DNA of 64,000 nt, taken from the NCBI RefSeq assembly GCF_026151205.1, contig NC_087077.1, positions 16,851,475-16,915,474 on the forward strand, read 5' to 3'. Position 1 is the stretch's first letter. The number at the start of each line of letters is the position of its first letter. A program made the translations under genes and the position numbers. Positions 39,401-46,941 of the stretch are shown here, in pieces. A model generated the notes under the pieces. The model did no database searches, had not been told where the DNA came from, and was given only the letters and a program-made list of their open reading frames with translations. Source of the stretch: Bolinopsis microptera. Taxonomy: Eukaryota; Ctenophora; Tentaculata; Lobata; Bolinopsidae.

Positions 39401-41746
39401 CGCTATATTGCATGCTTGGGACTTAATTATGCTAATATCATGCACTCCGCATTCTTTCGAGAAACAAAAATCTCGTCGCAACCCCGATTGCTTTTGTACT
39501 GAATCATACTTAAAAACAAACTCCCGCAGAGAAGTTCAATCCTGTCTCCAGAAACCAGATCATGTGTTGCCTCAGCCACCAAGTTAGAAGACACCCAAGA
39601 GGACGAGGAACTGAGAACGTGGCTCCGACTCGAACTTGAGGATGGTGTATTAGTGACACCGACTCAAAAATTACCCCAGGAGAAAGTTGAGGGGAGGCAA
39701 AGTGATTTGGAGACAAGTGGGGGGATTCCTTCATCTAATGGTATGTGCTGCTAAATGTGGGGATCAGTGGTAGTGTGTAGCGGTGTGAGGAGTCGCGTCC
39801 AGTCCTTTCCTTTCCCAAAAATAATCCGGCTTTTAGAAAGGCCACAGAACTTAACTAAGGGCGTCAACTAAGTAAAGGAGAGTTTCTGAGAAACATAGGA
39901 CGTTCCGTTCATCAGTTTATAAATTAGTGGTGACAATTTACTTTTTTATTCACCTTCTCTTATTTTGTTTAACCTTGAACACGATTTCTCAGTTAATCAG
40001 TATATCTCTCTACAGTTGACAGTGCTAAAAGTGGTAGTAAAGACAGTGGGTTTGAGACAACACAGCGACCCAAACAGAGCACATCCACTGAACCAAGGAA
40101 AAGAGAACTTACTGACTCAGACTTCCCAGTAAGTCAGATGCAATCTTATTATAGACAGGACTTAATTTCTTATTAATGATGGTTTATCTTTTTCAGAAGA
40201 ATACAATCATGATCTGTTAAACTTAAAGTAATACCGATTATATTATATGATTACACTGAAAACATGATTTTGAATGCCCAACACGGCTAGTCAAACACGA
40301 ATTAAAATTGAATAAAAAATAAAACATGACACATGACTCCCGTCCAGACGGCAGCTCCAATACAAAGCAAGTTAACCTCGGCAGAAAAGGAACGCACCAC
40401 CAAACGGCGACTACGTAAGAAGATAAACGCAGCAGTAACCGAGATAGAGACTACAGATAGTGAAGACGAACTGCAACTCTCAGCTTCCCGCCCCTCCCGG
40501 TACCGGTTAACTTCACAGGCAAGGAGAGGTGAACCTTACAAAGACAAGTTTTCTCTCAACTGGAAAGATGTGAGACCGAATAAAGCGTCGGAGTTGAGGG
40601 CGACCAAGAACCCTTCAAACATTGCTAACTTCAAGATGCGCTCTCCCTACAGGTGGGGGACAAGAAGCACGTCTACAGCTTATCAAATAATTTAATTCAA
40701 ATGATAGATGATAATATAGATAATAAGATGATTTCAGATTTTTTCTCCAATAAGATAAACTGAATCCAGTTTTCTAAACTTCTAATTTCTAAAACTGTAA
40801 TTGTAAATCAAACACAGGATAACGGCGTCAAGAAATTTGTGATAGATTAACCTAATGGAAGTGATACTTTCAACAACAAACTGCAAAAACAATAAAAACA
40901 GCTAGTTTTCTTCTATCATATAATTGCCACTGTTAGACTTTAGAGAGTACTCCTAGTTCTAACAATTTCCCGTCCAACACAGGGGTCCGAGTACTATGAC
41001 GTCATTTTCTCGAGAGTTAGAGTGCGTCCAGGAGAAGGCAGAGTTGCTGCAGGAGAAACTAGCTAAGTTGGAGGAGAGACACGCCAAACAGACGGACGAA
41101 CTTGAGAACTTTAAGGGGAGTAAAACCCACCTGGAGGATATGTTTGTGACAAGATGGCAGTCTTTGGAGAAGGAGAAACAACAGGTTTATTTTAATTTGC
41201 ATGGTCCGGTATAAATTTAGGAAGAGTTGCACGTTAATCGTTTATATAGACTTTGGTTTCGCTGTTTTCCAATGATTCTGTGGCTTACCCTTGTTACATA
41301 TTAGCAATCAGATATTTAGATATAGACTCTTTGGTGTATACTTTACAGACATTGGCCAACAGGCATTGCATTGTGTAATATTTAAAACTTAGTCATAGTG
41401 AATCTCCCGACATAATTCCTCATTACATTTTTCATATTTGCTCCAATTTGCAATTATATTCCAGTGCTGAGTCCCAAATGAAGGTTTACCCTGCCCACTA
41501 TTTCAGACGGATTCCGAGCTGGAGAAATACCGGAAACTTCTAGAAGAAGAACGGAACAGCGCCACCCGTGTACAAGGCCAGCTGGAGAGCGAGGTAAAGA
41601 TCCTGCAACACCAGCTAGAGAACCAAAAACAACAGATCTCCAACCAGAACAGTGTTATGTTCGAGTTGCAGCACGTTATATCCAGTATACAACAGAGACA
41701 AGATCAGGAGTTTAACAAGAAGAGCAAAGTTTGCAGCATTCAGTGA
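9478..41746 (+). CDS. nek9: NEK9-like kinase with N-terminal DUF4347-like domain, RCC1 repeats, coiled coil and CaaX-like end
   Basis: Exons: candidate first exon 9478-9500, then 9731 (or 9720)-9826, 10063-10157, 10329-10515, 11247-11384, 13031-13118, 13676-13810, 15362-15465, 17111-17230, 17759-17894, 18486-18614, 18851-18964, 19191-19337, 19635-19756, 21129-21247, 21577-21757, 22034-22150, 36420-36495, 36648-36875, 37781-37922, 38077-38405, 38558-38610, 38836-38893, 39530-39740, 40016-40128, 40348-40652, 40983-41184 and 41507-41746. Phases agree at every join; the product is about 1,330 residues, longer than human NEK9 (979). The kinase residues [10 protein letters not shown] match NEK9 better than NEK8, and NEK9 also has kinase, RCC1 and coiled coil in this order. 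Vertebrate NEK9 acts in mitotic spindle and centrosome control upstream of NEK6/7; the same role here is inferred. Unusual: the upstream domain, a 14.3 kb intron with other genes inside, and C-terminal CSIQ. The first exon and true start are uncertain. Confidence 0.85.
9720..13118 (+). other. DUF4347-like (caspase-fold-like) domain of the NEK9-like protein
   Basis: Five exons upstream of the kinase encode about 200 residues that follow the DUF4347 pattern: a first strand KLVLVSSR, then [11 protein letters not shown], an alternation ending [14 protein letters not shown] (the usual His-Ser/Gly site), and [18 protein letters not shown], where family members usually read GGRLDLLACSLA. The Cys expected at that position is Thr here. 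Exon 13031-13118 then links the domain, through [14 protein letters not shown], straight into the kinase glycine loop with no frame break. DUF4347 is mostly known from large bacterial surface proteins; that it has a caspase-like (clan CD) fold with His/Cys is my inference from the motifs. The assignment rests on memory of the family, without a profile search. Confidence 0.55.
11508..12830. mobile_element. 1.3-kb palindromic (fold-back) transposable element with TA flanks
   Basis: Two arms of about 630-650 bp, nearly identical as inverted repeats, meet near 12150-12205. The ends read GTCCAGTCATTTA and TAAATGACTGGAC and are flanked by TA on both sides (11506-11507 and 12831-12832), which suggests Tc1/mariner-type insertion. 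No transposase frame is visible, so the element is non-autonomous. It lies in an intron of the NEK9-like gene between exons 11247-11384 and 13031-13118. Confidence 0.75.
13894..14534. repeat. 22-bp minisatellite, about 29 copies
   Basis: Tandem array of CCGGTTATAGTACGGTTCCT-GA with very few mismatches. It lies in a NEK9-like intron and starts about 80 bp after the splice donor at 13811. Confidence 0.95.
14820..15050. promoter_or_regulatory. Cluster of CACGTG E-boxes in a NEK9-like intron
   Basis: Five CACGTG cores lie within about 190 bp (near 14856, 14880, 14925, 14955 and 15032), several in the context TCACGTGA or CCACGTGA. This is far denser than expected in AT-rich DNA. bHLH-ZIP factors such as USF or MITF/TFE bind such sites; enhancer function is only inferred. 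Confidence 0.4.
15466..17110. other. NEK9-like intron without recognised features
   Basis: AT-rich intron sequence between two kinase exons. I see no coding exon, transposon end or tandem repeat in it. Confidence 0.6.
19766..20108. repeat. 8-bp tandem array (AAGTTAAT)n, about 43 copies
   Basis: The array begins within ten bases of the splice donor of RCC1 exon 19635-19756. Some units read AAGTTGAT. It is entirely intronic. Confidence 0.95.
22086..22322. repeat. 59-bp tandem array copied from an exon end plus its splice donor
   Basis: The last bases of RCC1 exon 22034-22150 (encoding [10 protein letters not shown]) together with the donor GTAAATATCT are repeated about three more times directly downstream, with only small changes. 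Most copies keep the CAG-GTAAAT donor. 59 is not a multiple of 3, so use of a downstream donor would shift the frame. Confidence 0.9.
22323..23111. other. Intronic stretch with a 20-bp poly-G run
   Basis: Start of the 14.3 kb intron. No gene is seen. A pure G run lies at about 23065-23084. Confidence 0.6.
23112..23660 (-). pseudogene. 3' fragment of an LGR/RXFP-like class A GPCR (ECL2 to TM7)
   Basis: The frame encodes ECL2 with [13 protein letters not shown], a pattern close to the second outer loop of leucine-rich-repeat/relaxin-type receptors, then TM5 ([19 protein letters not shown]), a basic third inner loop, TM6 with GCWIPFI, and TM7 with [17 protein letters not shown]. No TM1-TM4 is found directly upstream on this strand; the DNA there is poly-G, MITE and retroelement sequence. 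It may be the displaced last exon of the LDLa-GPCR at 31277-33002, but codon phases I tested do not join cleanly. It lies antisense inside the large NEK9-like intron. It could still be a real last exon of a gene with a distant 5' part. Confidence 0.6.
23744..23931. mobile_element. Partial MITE-like repeat with poly-G core
   Basis: It begins CAGGGACGTAGCCAGG, a common end motif of interspersed DNA elements in invertebrates, has a run of about 26 G at 23778-23803, and then GC-rich sequence (AGGGGCGGAGCCCC). The matching opposite end is not seen, so it is probably truncated. Confidence 0.4.
24248..24620. repeat. Tandem repeat of about 125-135 bp, nearly three copies
   Basis: Units start with AGACCCACTATCAATATC at about 24249, 24384 and 24509. 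Each contains several spaced CCCACTAT motifs. A pure C run of 25 follows at 24665-24689. Confidence 0.75.
25311..25420. repeat. Decamer minisatellite (GTCGGGGTTT)n
   Basis: About ten copies of a 10-bp unit, some reading GTCAGGGTTT or GACGGGGTTT. It interrupts the ORF1-like remnant. Confidence 0.9.
25576..25667. repeat. Second decamer array with an inverted start
   Basis: The same decamer as at 25311-25420. The first two copies (25576-25587) are in reverse orientation, so the array starts with a small inverted junction. The same 20-bp context GTTTGTCGAGCCTGGAGGCT ends both arrays. Confidence 0.85.
25990..26100. repeat. Duplicated segment A, copy 1
   Basis: About 105 bp starting CATGCTGTGTCGGCCATTAT recur almost identically at 30228-30342 in the same orientation. 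It covers the start of the ORF1-like frame. Confidence 0.85.
26443..28671 (-). CDS. NERD-type nuclease / SF1 (UvrD-like) helicase protein, 742 codons, intronless
   Basis: Intact single-exon frame. Residues 121-135 hold a Cys cluster ([15 protein letters not shown]) just before a PD-(D/E)xK-like core: D147 in ECDFLIIG and E160/K162 in FVIIEVKN, as in NERD nucleases. A second Cys-rich run lies at 286-303. The helicase part has Walker A GPAGTGKS (360-367), Walker B DVFLDDMQ (477-484), LSKNLRNT (546-553, motif IV-like) and LTMSRAR (698-704, motif VI-like). All key residues are present. A nuclease-helicase of this type could cut and unwind nucleic acid; a defence role is possible but inferred. The gene is intronless among intron-rich neighbours, lies antisense in the NEK9-like intron, and sits next to retroelement and duplicated DNA, so it may have arrived by retroposition, transposition or transfer. 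The start at residue 1 or the Met at 31 cannot be decided; a possible splice acceptor TTTCAG lies near 28683. Confidence 0.82.
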   Translation of the reverse strand: MHEISYIATSLSKFRNLNKEIKVHNYFRDLKMEEYLKNGKDIYDTYCTSTETRPIMLPKAPQHTYIDVYPDEGEPGPSFKDDKKRQLDYETEVVVYRALEELLDQDINVLHSFEYTHRQYCLCDKSHVRKGCVACRKAPNNREGECDFLIIGKNYFVIIEVKNMTSFSEAKQQNPELDEQQHKLGLQGSYKKSEKQRERMVKLIRSIENSTNISHFTAHPNFTKGSSAELTLEPDQLSSVIFKEDTEDFASWWKGNVTDFHTEEAFNSDFQAKHDKVRNMLLAIWCTDNKGHCDKSKCSLGRCIQDIDKKLRTGSFMFRENNPNVIPAPDVIKKYLGVNNLTKKQFEAYNLEKHLVLINGPAGTGKSVILIAKAIQRAESDANRKNLFFVDYTTAEVGIKTTFEKTSVQHCTISSRESREMTTLQIIQMISFKLADNQVIIIHYPEFKRHDGKLEVLSSSEISQRLSEIITSHLDCDVFLDDMQAISHYDDIEGTNTFMTTLCSLPEVNQGNRYIWIAHDTAQDYMCILGPSSIQQSNPPFHTITLSKNLRNTYDISNSLSVLRDKIEEEIMRRRRGSRHSNETIVTQKPGHYIRGQKINIHVFNSGDVDLIGTYLDKELDKLQRENVLSTPLNTAVIRDITDRLYDLVEIKVAKYRSEQSAVKIPLLYSSQTSSGEWPAVIGIVKYEDLSDLPHLYLTMSRARVYCSILLCLHPDTMLEEMERLLSGDFKHCANIMRHYRE
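28937..29255. repeat. Duplicated segment B, copy 1
   Basis: Begins ATTATGCTTCCTAGATG and ends CTATGTTTTATCCTTTCTAG; repeated in the same orientation at 30922-31329. Copy 2 differs mainly by a 7-bp repeat expansion. Confidence 0.85.
29601..30109. mobile_element. hAT-type MITE, 509 bp, with 8-bp target duplication
   Basis: Ends CAAGGTTGTTAAATACG and its inverted partner TATTTAACAACCTTG, flanked by GTGCTTGA at 29593-29600 and 30110-30117. Inside are many AATACGTCGTAATACG-like words. 8-bp duplications are typical of hAT transposons. No transposase frame. Confidence 0.8.
30228..30342. repeat. Duplicated segment A, copy 2
   Basis: Near-identical direct copy of 25990-26100. The sequence downstream differs from copy 1. 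Confidence 0.85.
30353..30908. repeat. Element with inverted GGACTGAATCCCTAACGGAC motifs
   Basis: GGACTGAATCCCTAACGGAC near 30351 is inverted at about 30412-30430 (GTCCGTTAGGGATT) and several times at 30791-30908 (GTAGTGATTCAGTCCG). It lies between A copy 2 and B copy 2, where the first unit carries the NERD gene. No target duplication was recognised. Confidence 0.5.
30922..31329. repeat. Duplicated segment B, copy 2, with (TTCAATA)15
   Basis: Direct copy of 28937-29255. A 7-bp tandem run at 31052-31157 is expanded to about 15 copies; copy 1 has only two or three. Confidence 0.85.
31277..33002 (-). pseudogene. Broken LDLa-containing class A GPCR (RXFP/GRL101-like)
   Basis: From 33002 a signal-peptide-like start ([17 protein letters not shown]) is followed, in another frame, by a Cys-rich ectodomain with an LDLa-type motif ([19 protein letters not shown] then, after a frame change at about 32507-32520, [10 protein letters not shown]) and a second LDLa-like unit ([15 protein letters not shown]), again followed by a frame change near 32085. 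Then come TM1 ([17 protein letters not shown]), TM2, TM3 ([12 protein letters not shown]) and TM4 ([20 protein letters not shown]). After ECL2 the frame jumps to [12 protein letters not shown] and a tail [12 protein letters not shown], as if TM5 to early TM7 had been lost. A donor TTAG-GTAAAA near 31457 would allow splicing to a later exon. Frameshifts suggest a pseudogene, but uncorrected assembly indels or a 70-bp intron at the first break could also explain part of it. Confidence 0.65.
33065..33101. repeat. Four tandem GTCACGTG units
   Basis: Perfect 8-bp units, each carrying a CACGTG E-box, about 60 bp upstream of the LDLa-GPCR start codon. It could act in its promoter; this is inferred. 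Confidence 0.75.
33102..35848. other. Intronic non-coding stretch
   Basis: AT-rich sequence of the large NEK9-like intron. I see no convincing exon or transposon end. Confidence 0.55.
35850..36038. repeat. 21-bp minisatellite, nine copies, each with a CACGTG E-box
   Basis: Unit AACCGGTCACGTGGGCACTGT, with variants near the end (GACTGGTCACGTGGGCACAT). Nine E-boxes at a spacing of exactly two helical turns lie about 380 bp upstream of exon 36420-36495. Confidence 0.92.
36842..37435. repeat. 34-bp tandem array copied from an exon end plus its splice donor
   Basis: The end of RCC1 exon 36648-36875 (encoding MVHHRAK) with the donor AAG-GTAGGT is repeated about 16 times downstream. Many copies keep a donor-like AAGGTAGGT or AAGGTATGT. 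Confidence 0.92.
38077..41746 (+). other. Linker, NLS-like run, coiled coil and CaaX-like C-terminus
   Basis: Ser/Thr/Lys-rich linker exons follow the propeller. Exon 38558-38610 carries QKKKRKH, a good match to a monopartite nuclear localisation signal. The last two exons (40983-41184, 41507-41746) are rich in Glu, Gln, Leu and Lys with heptad-like spacing ([20 protein letters not shown]), fitting a coiled coil of about 145 residues used for dimerisation in NEK9. The protein ends KSKVCSIQ; the last four residues fit a CaaX prenylation box. Confidence 0.75.
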
Positions 41747-42050
41747 GGAAAATGTTTCCTTGTGTTCACTTTCTCAACGAGGAAGGCGTTTTTTTGTGAT
41801 CAAAGTTTTTTAAATGAGCCGGATTCTTTAATGGACTCAGCTGCGTTCCCTGCTGAGCGGGCTGGACGTCGATGAAATTATATTGTAATGGTTTCGAGAT
41901 TGGTAACTGTGTAACCTTGGTTACTGTGAGATCCTTGGTAACTGTGTAACCTTGGTAACTGTGAAATCCTACATAAATTCAGCAATCCTATTATGATGCT
42001 GTTCAGCTACAATCTACAATACCACTTTCATGTCAATGAAAGTGAAGGTA

Positions 42051-42056
42051 AATAAA
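42051..42056 (+). terminator. AATAAA polyadenylation signal of the NEK9-like gene
   Basis: First AATAAA downstream of the stop codon at 41744-41746, about 305 bp into the 3' UTR. Confidence 0.5.
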
Positions 42057-43618
42057 ATTGTATGTGACCCTATTAATTATTGTTGTAAATTTAAGAGGTT
42101 TTGACCTTATCATAATGACCTAATTACTTGTGATGTATTTATGATTATAAAGCACTGATATGTTGCATGATCTGCTTCAGTATAATTGCACTGTGTTTTG
42201 GTCACGTACAAAGCTGCTTCAATAAAACTTAACCAACGTTTGAATTTGGATGAAATATTAAAAGTAACGTTAAGAGTTACAAGATAGGATGTTCTGATAG
42301 AATTGTATAATATATCAAACATTTATATTATTTATGGTACTTTTCTAGCAATGATGCATCGAAGATTAATTGGTTTTACATATTATGTGCTAAGATTTAT
42401 TCTCTTTCTAACAAACGTCTGAAATGCACAAACATGTCATAAGTCATTTATACGGCAGTGATTTCTAAAGTTATAAATACTTGTACTATATATTGTTGAA
42501 ACTTTAATAAATGTGGTTAAAGTCTCTAGATGCTTTATGTTAAAAGATTTACTAATAACAAACATGAAACGTGAAATTCGTGCAGAATGTCACAGGAGTT
42601 TTTAAAAGTTTTAGGTTCTTGTAGTTGTGAGTTGGTTAAATATGTTTAAATATGTTAAATATGTTTATTAACTGTTAACAATTCTATATAAAGAAAGTTT
42701 TTCATGATTTGTAATGTTATATATTATCTGAACACCTTTGCAAGTTTGATATCATATTCAAAACATTTTCATTTAATCTACAAAGCTGTCAGTGGTAAAG
42801 AAATAATCTGCTTACTATACAGAAGAGCTCATAAGATAAAATCAGAAATATATACGCTTGTAAATTTGTAGATTTTGTTTTTAAGAAACGAAAATTTTTT
42901 ATTTCATTGACATTTTAGTTTAATTTGTCGACTTGCATCTTGAATTTGAAGTCTTTTAAAAATTAGACAAGACGTTTAAAAGAATTAATTGAAAATAACA
43001 TTATAATTAAATAAATATTACATAATACATTTAAATACCACAACAAAACAACTCCTGTTAACTACAATTGAGCACAATTCAATGATTTTGTTAACTTTTC
43101 CTACGGTATTATTACAGTCAATTAAACGTTAAATGACAAAAAATTACTAAATTAATAGCAAGGAGTAAATAATATAATGCACAGTTGGCATATTTAAAAA
43201 TCAGAATCAAGGTAATAAAACTAAACTCAGTCTCTACCCTATATTCCTACATTCCTACAAAGCCATCAACTATTTTCAGTTCTACACAGTAAAAAGTACA
43301 TTTACTGTTCAGAAGGCTTAAATCAATGACAGAAGTGCAAGTACCGTTTCCCGTTAGCCATGTGGCCCGTCAAAACATGGCGTAGTGTGGGCAGACATTC
43401 GGGGAATAGAGGCGTAGTGTGGGCAGACCCTAACGAACATAGCCACTCAATCCGTTTCCGGGTTTCAGCGCAATTTGAAAGTCTCGTACATCAGCTAAAA
43501 TAATTCCTAGCAATAATATCCCTAACTTGTAGCCAATCTAGAGTCTAGACTTTAGTTATGCTACACCAGCTAAATAATTCCTAATAAAAGTGTCCCTAAC
43601 TTAAGTGACCCTAATTAA
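42057..43618. other. AT-rich intergenic stretch between convergent genes
   Basis: The NEK9-like gene ends upstream and the orphan GPCR (minus strand) ends downstream. No coding sequence is recognised; several AATAAA-like words are present on both strands. Confidence 0.55.
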
Positions 43619-46600
43619 TTAAGCCATGCTATCAGAAGTAGTTGGAGTCTCATCTCGTTCCTCCAGAGTATCAAGTATCTTCTCCGTGTCAGATTCTCGT
43701 TTGGGTATGGTGTTACACAGATTGACTATGCTGTTACGGTTACTGAACTCTATAGAACTAGATGATTGGTGTCCCTGAAAATGAGATCAGTTTAAATCTT
43801 TTGTATTCGAATATCAGGAACTGCTTGTCGGACATGCTGGGCGGAGATATGATTCAAATTGTGAAACTGATCAAGAATTTATATGTGGATTTGAGTGAGT
43901 GACAGTTATAATGTGGTAAATGAAAGTGTTGTAATGCGGTGTAGTAAAAGGTGTTGTCAAAAAAGGCCTGACGGGAAGGGTGAGTTGCGATCATCACTTT
44001 CAGTATAAATTACCATCTCTGTTAGTGTTAACAGATTTATACTTTAAACTGTTTGTTAGGTTAAACAAATTGCAGAGAGCGTTAATCATTGACCATCGTG
44101 TTTAAGCTTCATAGGATCAAAGACGTCAAATAGGGCGCAAATCAGCAAATCGGGTGGTCCATTAAAATTTGATCAATCATCGCTTTAGCGGGGAATGGTT
44201 GGTGGGATGGTTATCTAGACTTAGAGGTGAGGAAGGAATGAAAAAGTTTACATAATAAAATAGAGGTGCTTCCATTCGATTTTGTGATAGGCTTTGGGTG
44301 CGTTGAACTAACAGCATTCAATTATTCAGCTCAAATCAAAATAAATATGCTCTGAAAGTTGCTTACCATATTTACCTTAGGACCGCTTGAAGAAGTCTTA
44401 TAATCCTGAGAATTCTTCGAGAATATTCTACAGTAGTAAATAATAGGGTTAAGAGCAGAGTTGAGGTAAATCATGAGGACTCCCCCCATAGTGGCAATGT
44501 ACACGTAACCGGTGTGACCGTACATAACTGTGAAGATCATACTGTCCTTCTCCACAGGGAAAAACCCTGCCTGTGATACGACATTATTTTAGCAAACATT
44601 ATAAGATTATAGTTTAAGAGATTATCAGACATAAGTAACAAGCAATAGTTTAGTTGTTATTATTTCTATTCAGTGTCGATCAGTTTAGTTTACTAGAGAT
44701 CAGGAAGTTTACAACAGCTTCATAACATGTTCCATATAGTTTCCCTCTAGTTCTACACAACTTTATAGTACACGTGCTCTAGTTCCACACAACTTTATAG
44801 TACACGTGCTCTAGTGCCACACAACTTTATAGTTCCCCTCCCTTACCTTCCACATAAGGTACACGATAGAGTTGAACCACCACAGTCCATAGCAGACAGC
44901 AAAGGTAAGGACCACTACCAGCGTGGTGATAGAAGCACTCAGCTGCTTCCTTGAGATGGAGCCCTGCCCCTTATCTGTGATTACTGAGTCGTAGTCCTTT
45001 TTACGGGTCACTATCTGGACAGAGAGTTTGGGGTTAAAGGGGGCGGTTTATGGGGTAAGAATCGGGTGATCCCAGCTTATGTATCACTTTAGTGATAGTT
45101 TGAAGTGGGGAAAGTAATCTCATGTCACTCCTTCACATTGATAGTGAGAATATGTGAGCCGTAAGATGGCACATTGCACTATTTAAGTTCTCAAAATGTT
45201 ACCTTTTTCTTCTGTCTAGCGTAGAGGAGAGCCCCGACTGTAGTAAGGGAGGAGAATATGACTACAAAGCCTGGAAGTAGAAAGGGAGTAACGTAGACAA
45301 GGAGCACTGCCAGACTCAGGGTTATTGTGTTCGTCCAGGGAAACATCCTCTGAGGGAGAGGGTAATTATTGACCTGATTAGCTAATTGTTATTATTAAGA
45401 TAGTTTGGGGTGGTTTAGTTTTGCTACAATTGTTTGGCCTAAATGAAAATGGGGTGTTTTTGTAGCTGAAGGAGATCTAATTTTAAGGCTGGAGCAACTA
45501 TACAACCGTATTTAAATTTATTGCCATACCTCTAGTTTGATAATAATATGGGGCAGGTGATATGTTATAAAATCTATAAAGGGAAGGTGATGATCTATAA
45601 AGGGAAGGTGATGATGAACAATGTACAATGTACAATGTACATGATGTATATACCTCAAGTTTGTCCCACTCACACATGGGGTATATCCTCCAATACTTGT
45701 AAGTACCACCCGCCATGAAGGGGATCAGGGATAGGAAGATGGCTGTTAACCACACCACAGTTAGTGATACTGTGGGGAGCTAGTGTCAGTACTGTTAATT
45801 TACATAGACTAAGAAGTGGGATGATATTAATCAATGGTTCTTGAAGGATTTAATGCTCAGGATTTAATTTAAGGGACGTGCTACAATCATCATAGCCATA
45901 TTGTACGACATTTGACATTCGAATAAAAGGAGCAAAATGCCAATTTATACATCAAAAGAAATAAAAGATAAAGAATCAACTAACCGTAAACATTTCTCCA
46001 GTTAACAACACTGTGATGGTTCATGGGGCGCAGGATAACGTAGCACCTCACCAGAGATAAGATAGCAACTATACTGATACTAGCACGTGACATGATGAAG
46101 TAGCTCACTCCAGCCACGTTACACAGGATCAGCTCTGTTGTAGGGGATATTCCTGGTTGCTGTGGAAAAAGAGGGGTTAGAGATTTTAAACTTCTAGGAG
46201 TTGTGAGCTAGAGTCAGATTATAAAATCCAATCCTTTTCAAAAACAAGTCTTTGGGACATTTCTACTTACAAATTAATCAAATTTGAAGACCAACTAATC
46301 TAAGACTTGGCATTCGATTCAACACCTGAAAACAAAAGGTGCTCGAGTCTGAAATAAGAAATGGTTAAATAGAACTCACCACCCTGCCACTGAACAGCAT
46401 GAGAGCAGTAAAAGGAGCTGACAACAGGGTCTGCAGGAAGTCACAGACAGCTAGATTCAGGAATATAACCAGAGTTAAGGAGCCCAGGTTGTTCCTGTCT
46501 GAATTAAACCTGCTGTGGGAGGTGAGGGTCAGGGGGTGGAGAGGGAGCTCTTATTCAAGTTGCATTCCGGTAAAGTAAAAGTAAACATGATTAATCAAAT

Positions 46601-46941
46601 TATCACCTCATCGTAAATTATTATACTTGCAGCTAACATCTTAAACTCCACAATAATATGCATTATATATCTTTATATTAGACGGACATCCAGAAATTAA
46701 CAAACCTAGATTTAAGGTTGATGATAGCCCTGATAGAGACAGCATTGCCACAAGTAGAGACAAGAGTGAGAACAATGCAGACCAAAGCGAGGAGGATATC
46801 GACGGAAGGGATAGCATGCTGGTTCCACATCATGGTTACTGGGGGAGGACGTTCTGTCACCTGGTCAAGGTACTGTCCCATGTTTACGGAGGAACTGTTG
46901 AGGACAGCCTGGCCTGAGATCTCCAGGGTGCTTTTCTCCAT
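43619..46941 (-). CDS. Orphan rhodopsin-family (class A) GPCR, 443 residues
   Basis: Eight coding exons on the minus strand: 46941-46706, 46509-46380, 46159-45985, 45769-45654, 45349-45203, 45014-44847, 44570-44367 and 43774-43619 (stop 43621-43619). All phases agree. The outer N-terminus has an NSSS glycosylation site; TM1 holds CGNAV, TM2 NLAVCDFLQ, TM3 is preceded by a Cys (LILCNVAGVSY), TM4 carries VVWLTAIFLSLIPF, TM5 has VTPFLLPGF, TM6 ends CYGLWWFN and TM7 has NSALNPIIYY. The cytoplasmic tail is Ser/Thr-rich. At the DRY position the sequence reads SLVRCYVILRP, so Asp is Val and Tyr is Cys; the Arg is kept. Seven helices and NPxxY make membrane signalling through G proteins likely. The ligand is unknown; peptide or amine receptors are both possible. 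Untranslated 5' exons may lie upstream. Confidence 0.9.

Noticed and set aside
13676-41746. Assignment as NEK8 instead of NEK9
   Set aside because: NEK8 also has kinase plus RCC1, but it lacks the long C-terminal linker and coiled coil, and the kinase start residues ([10 protein letters not shown]) are closer to NEK9.
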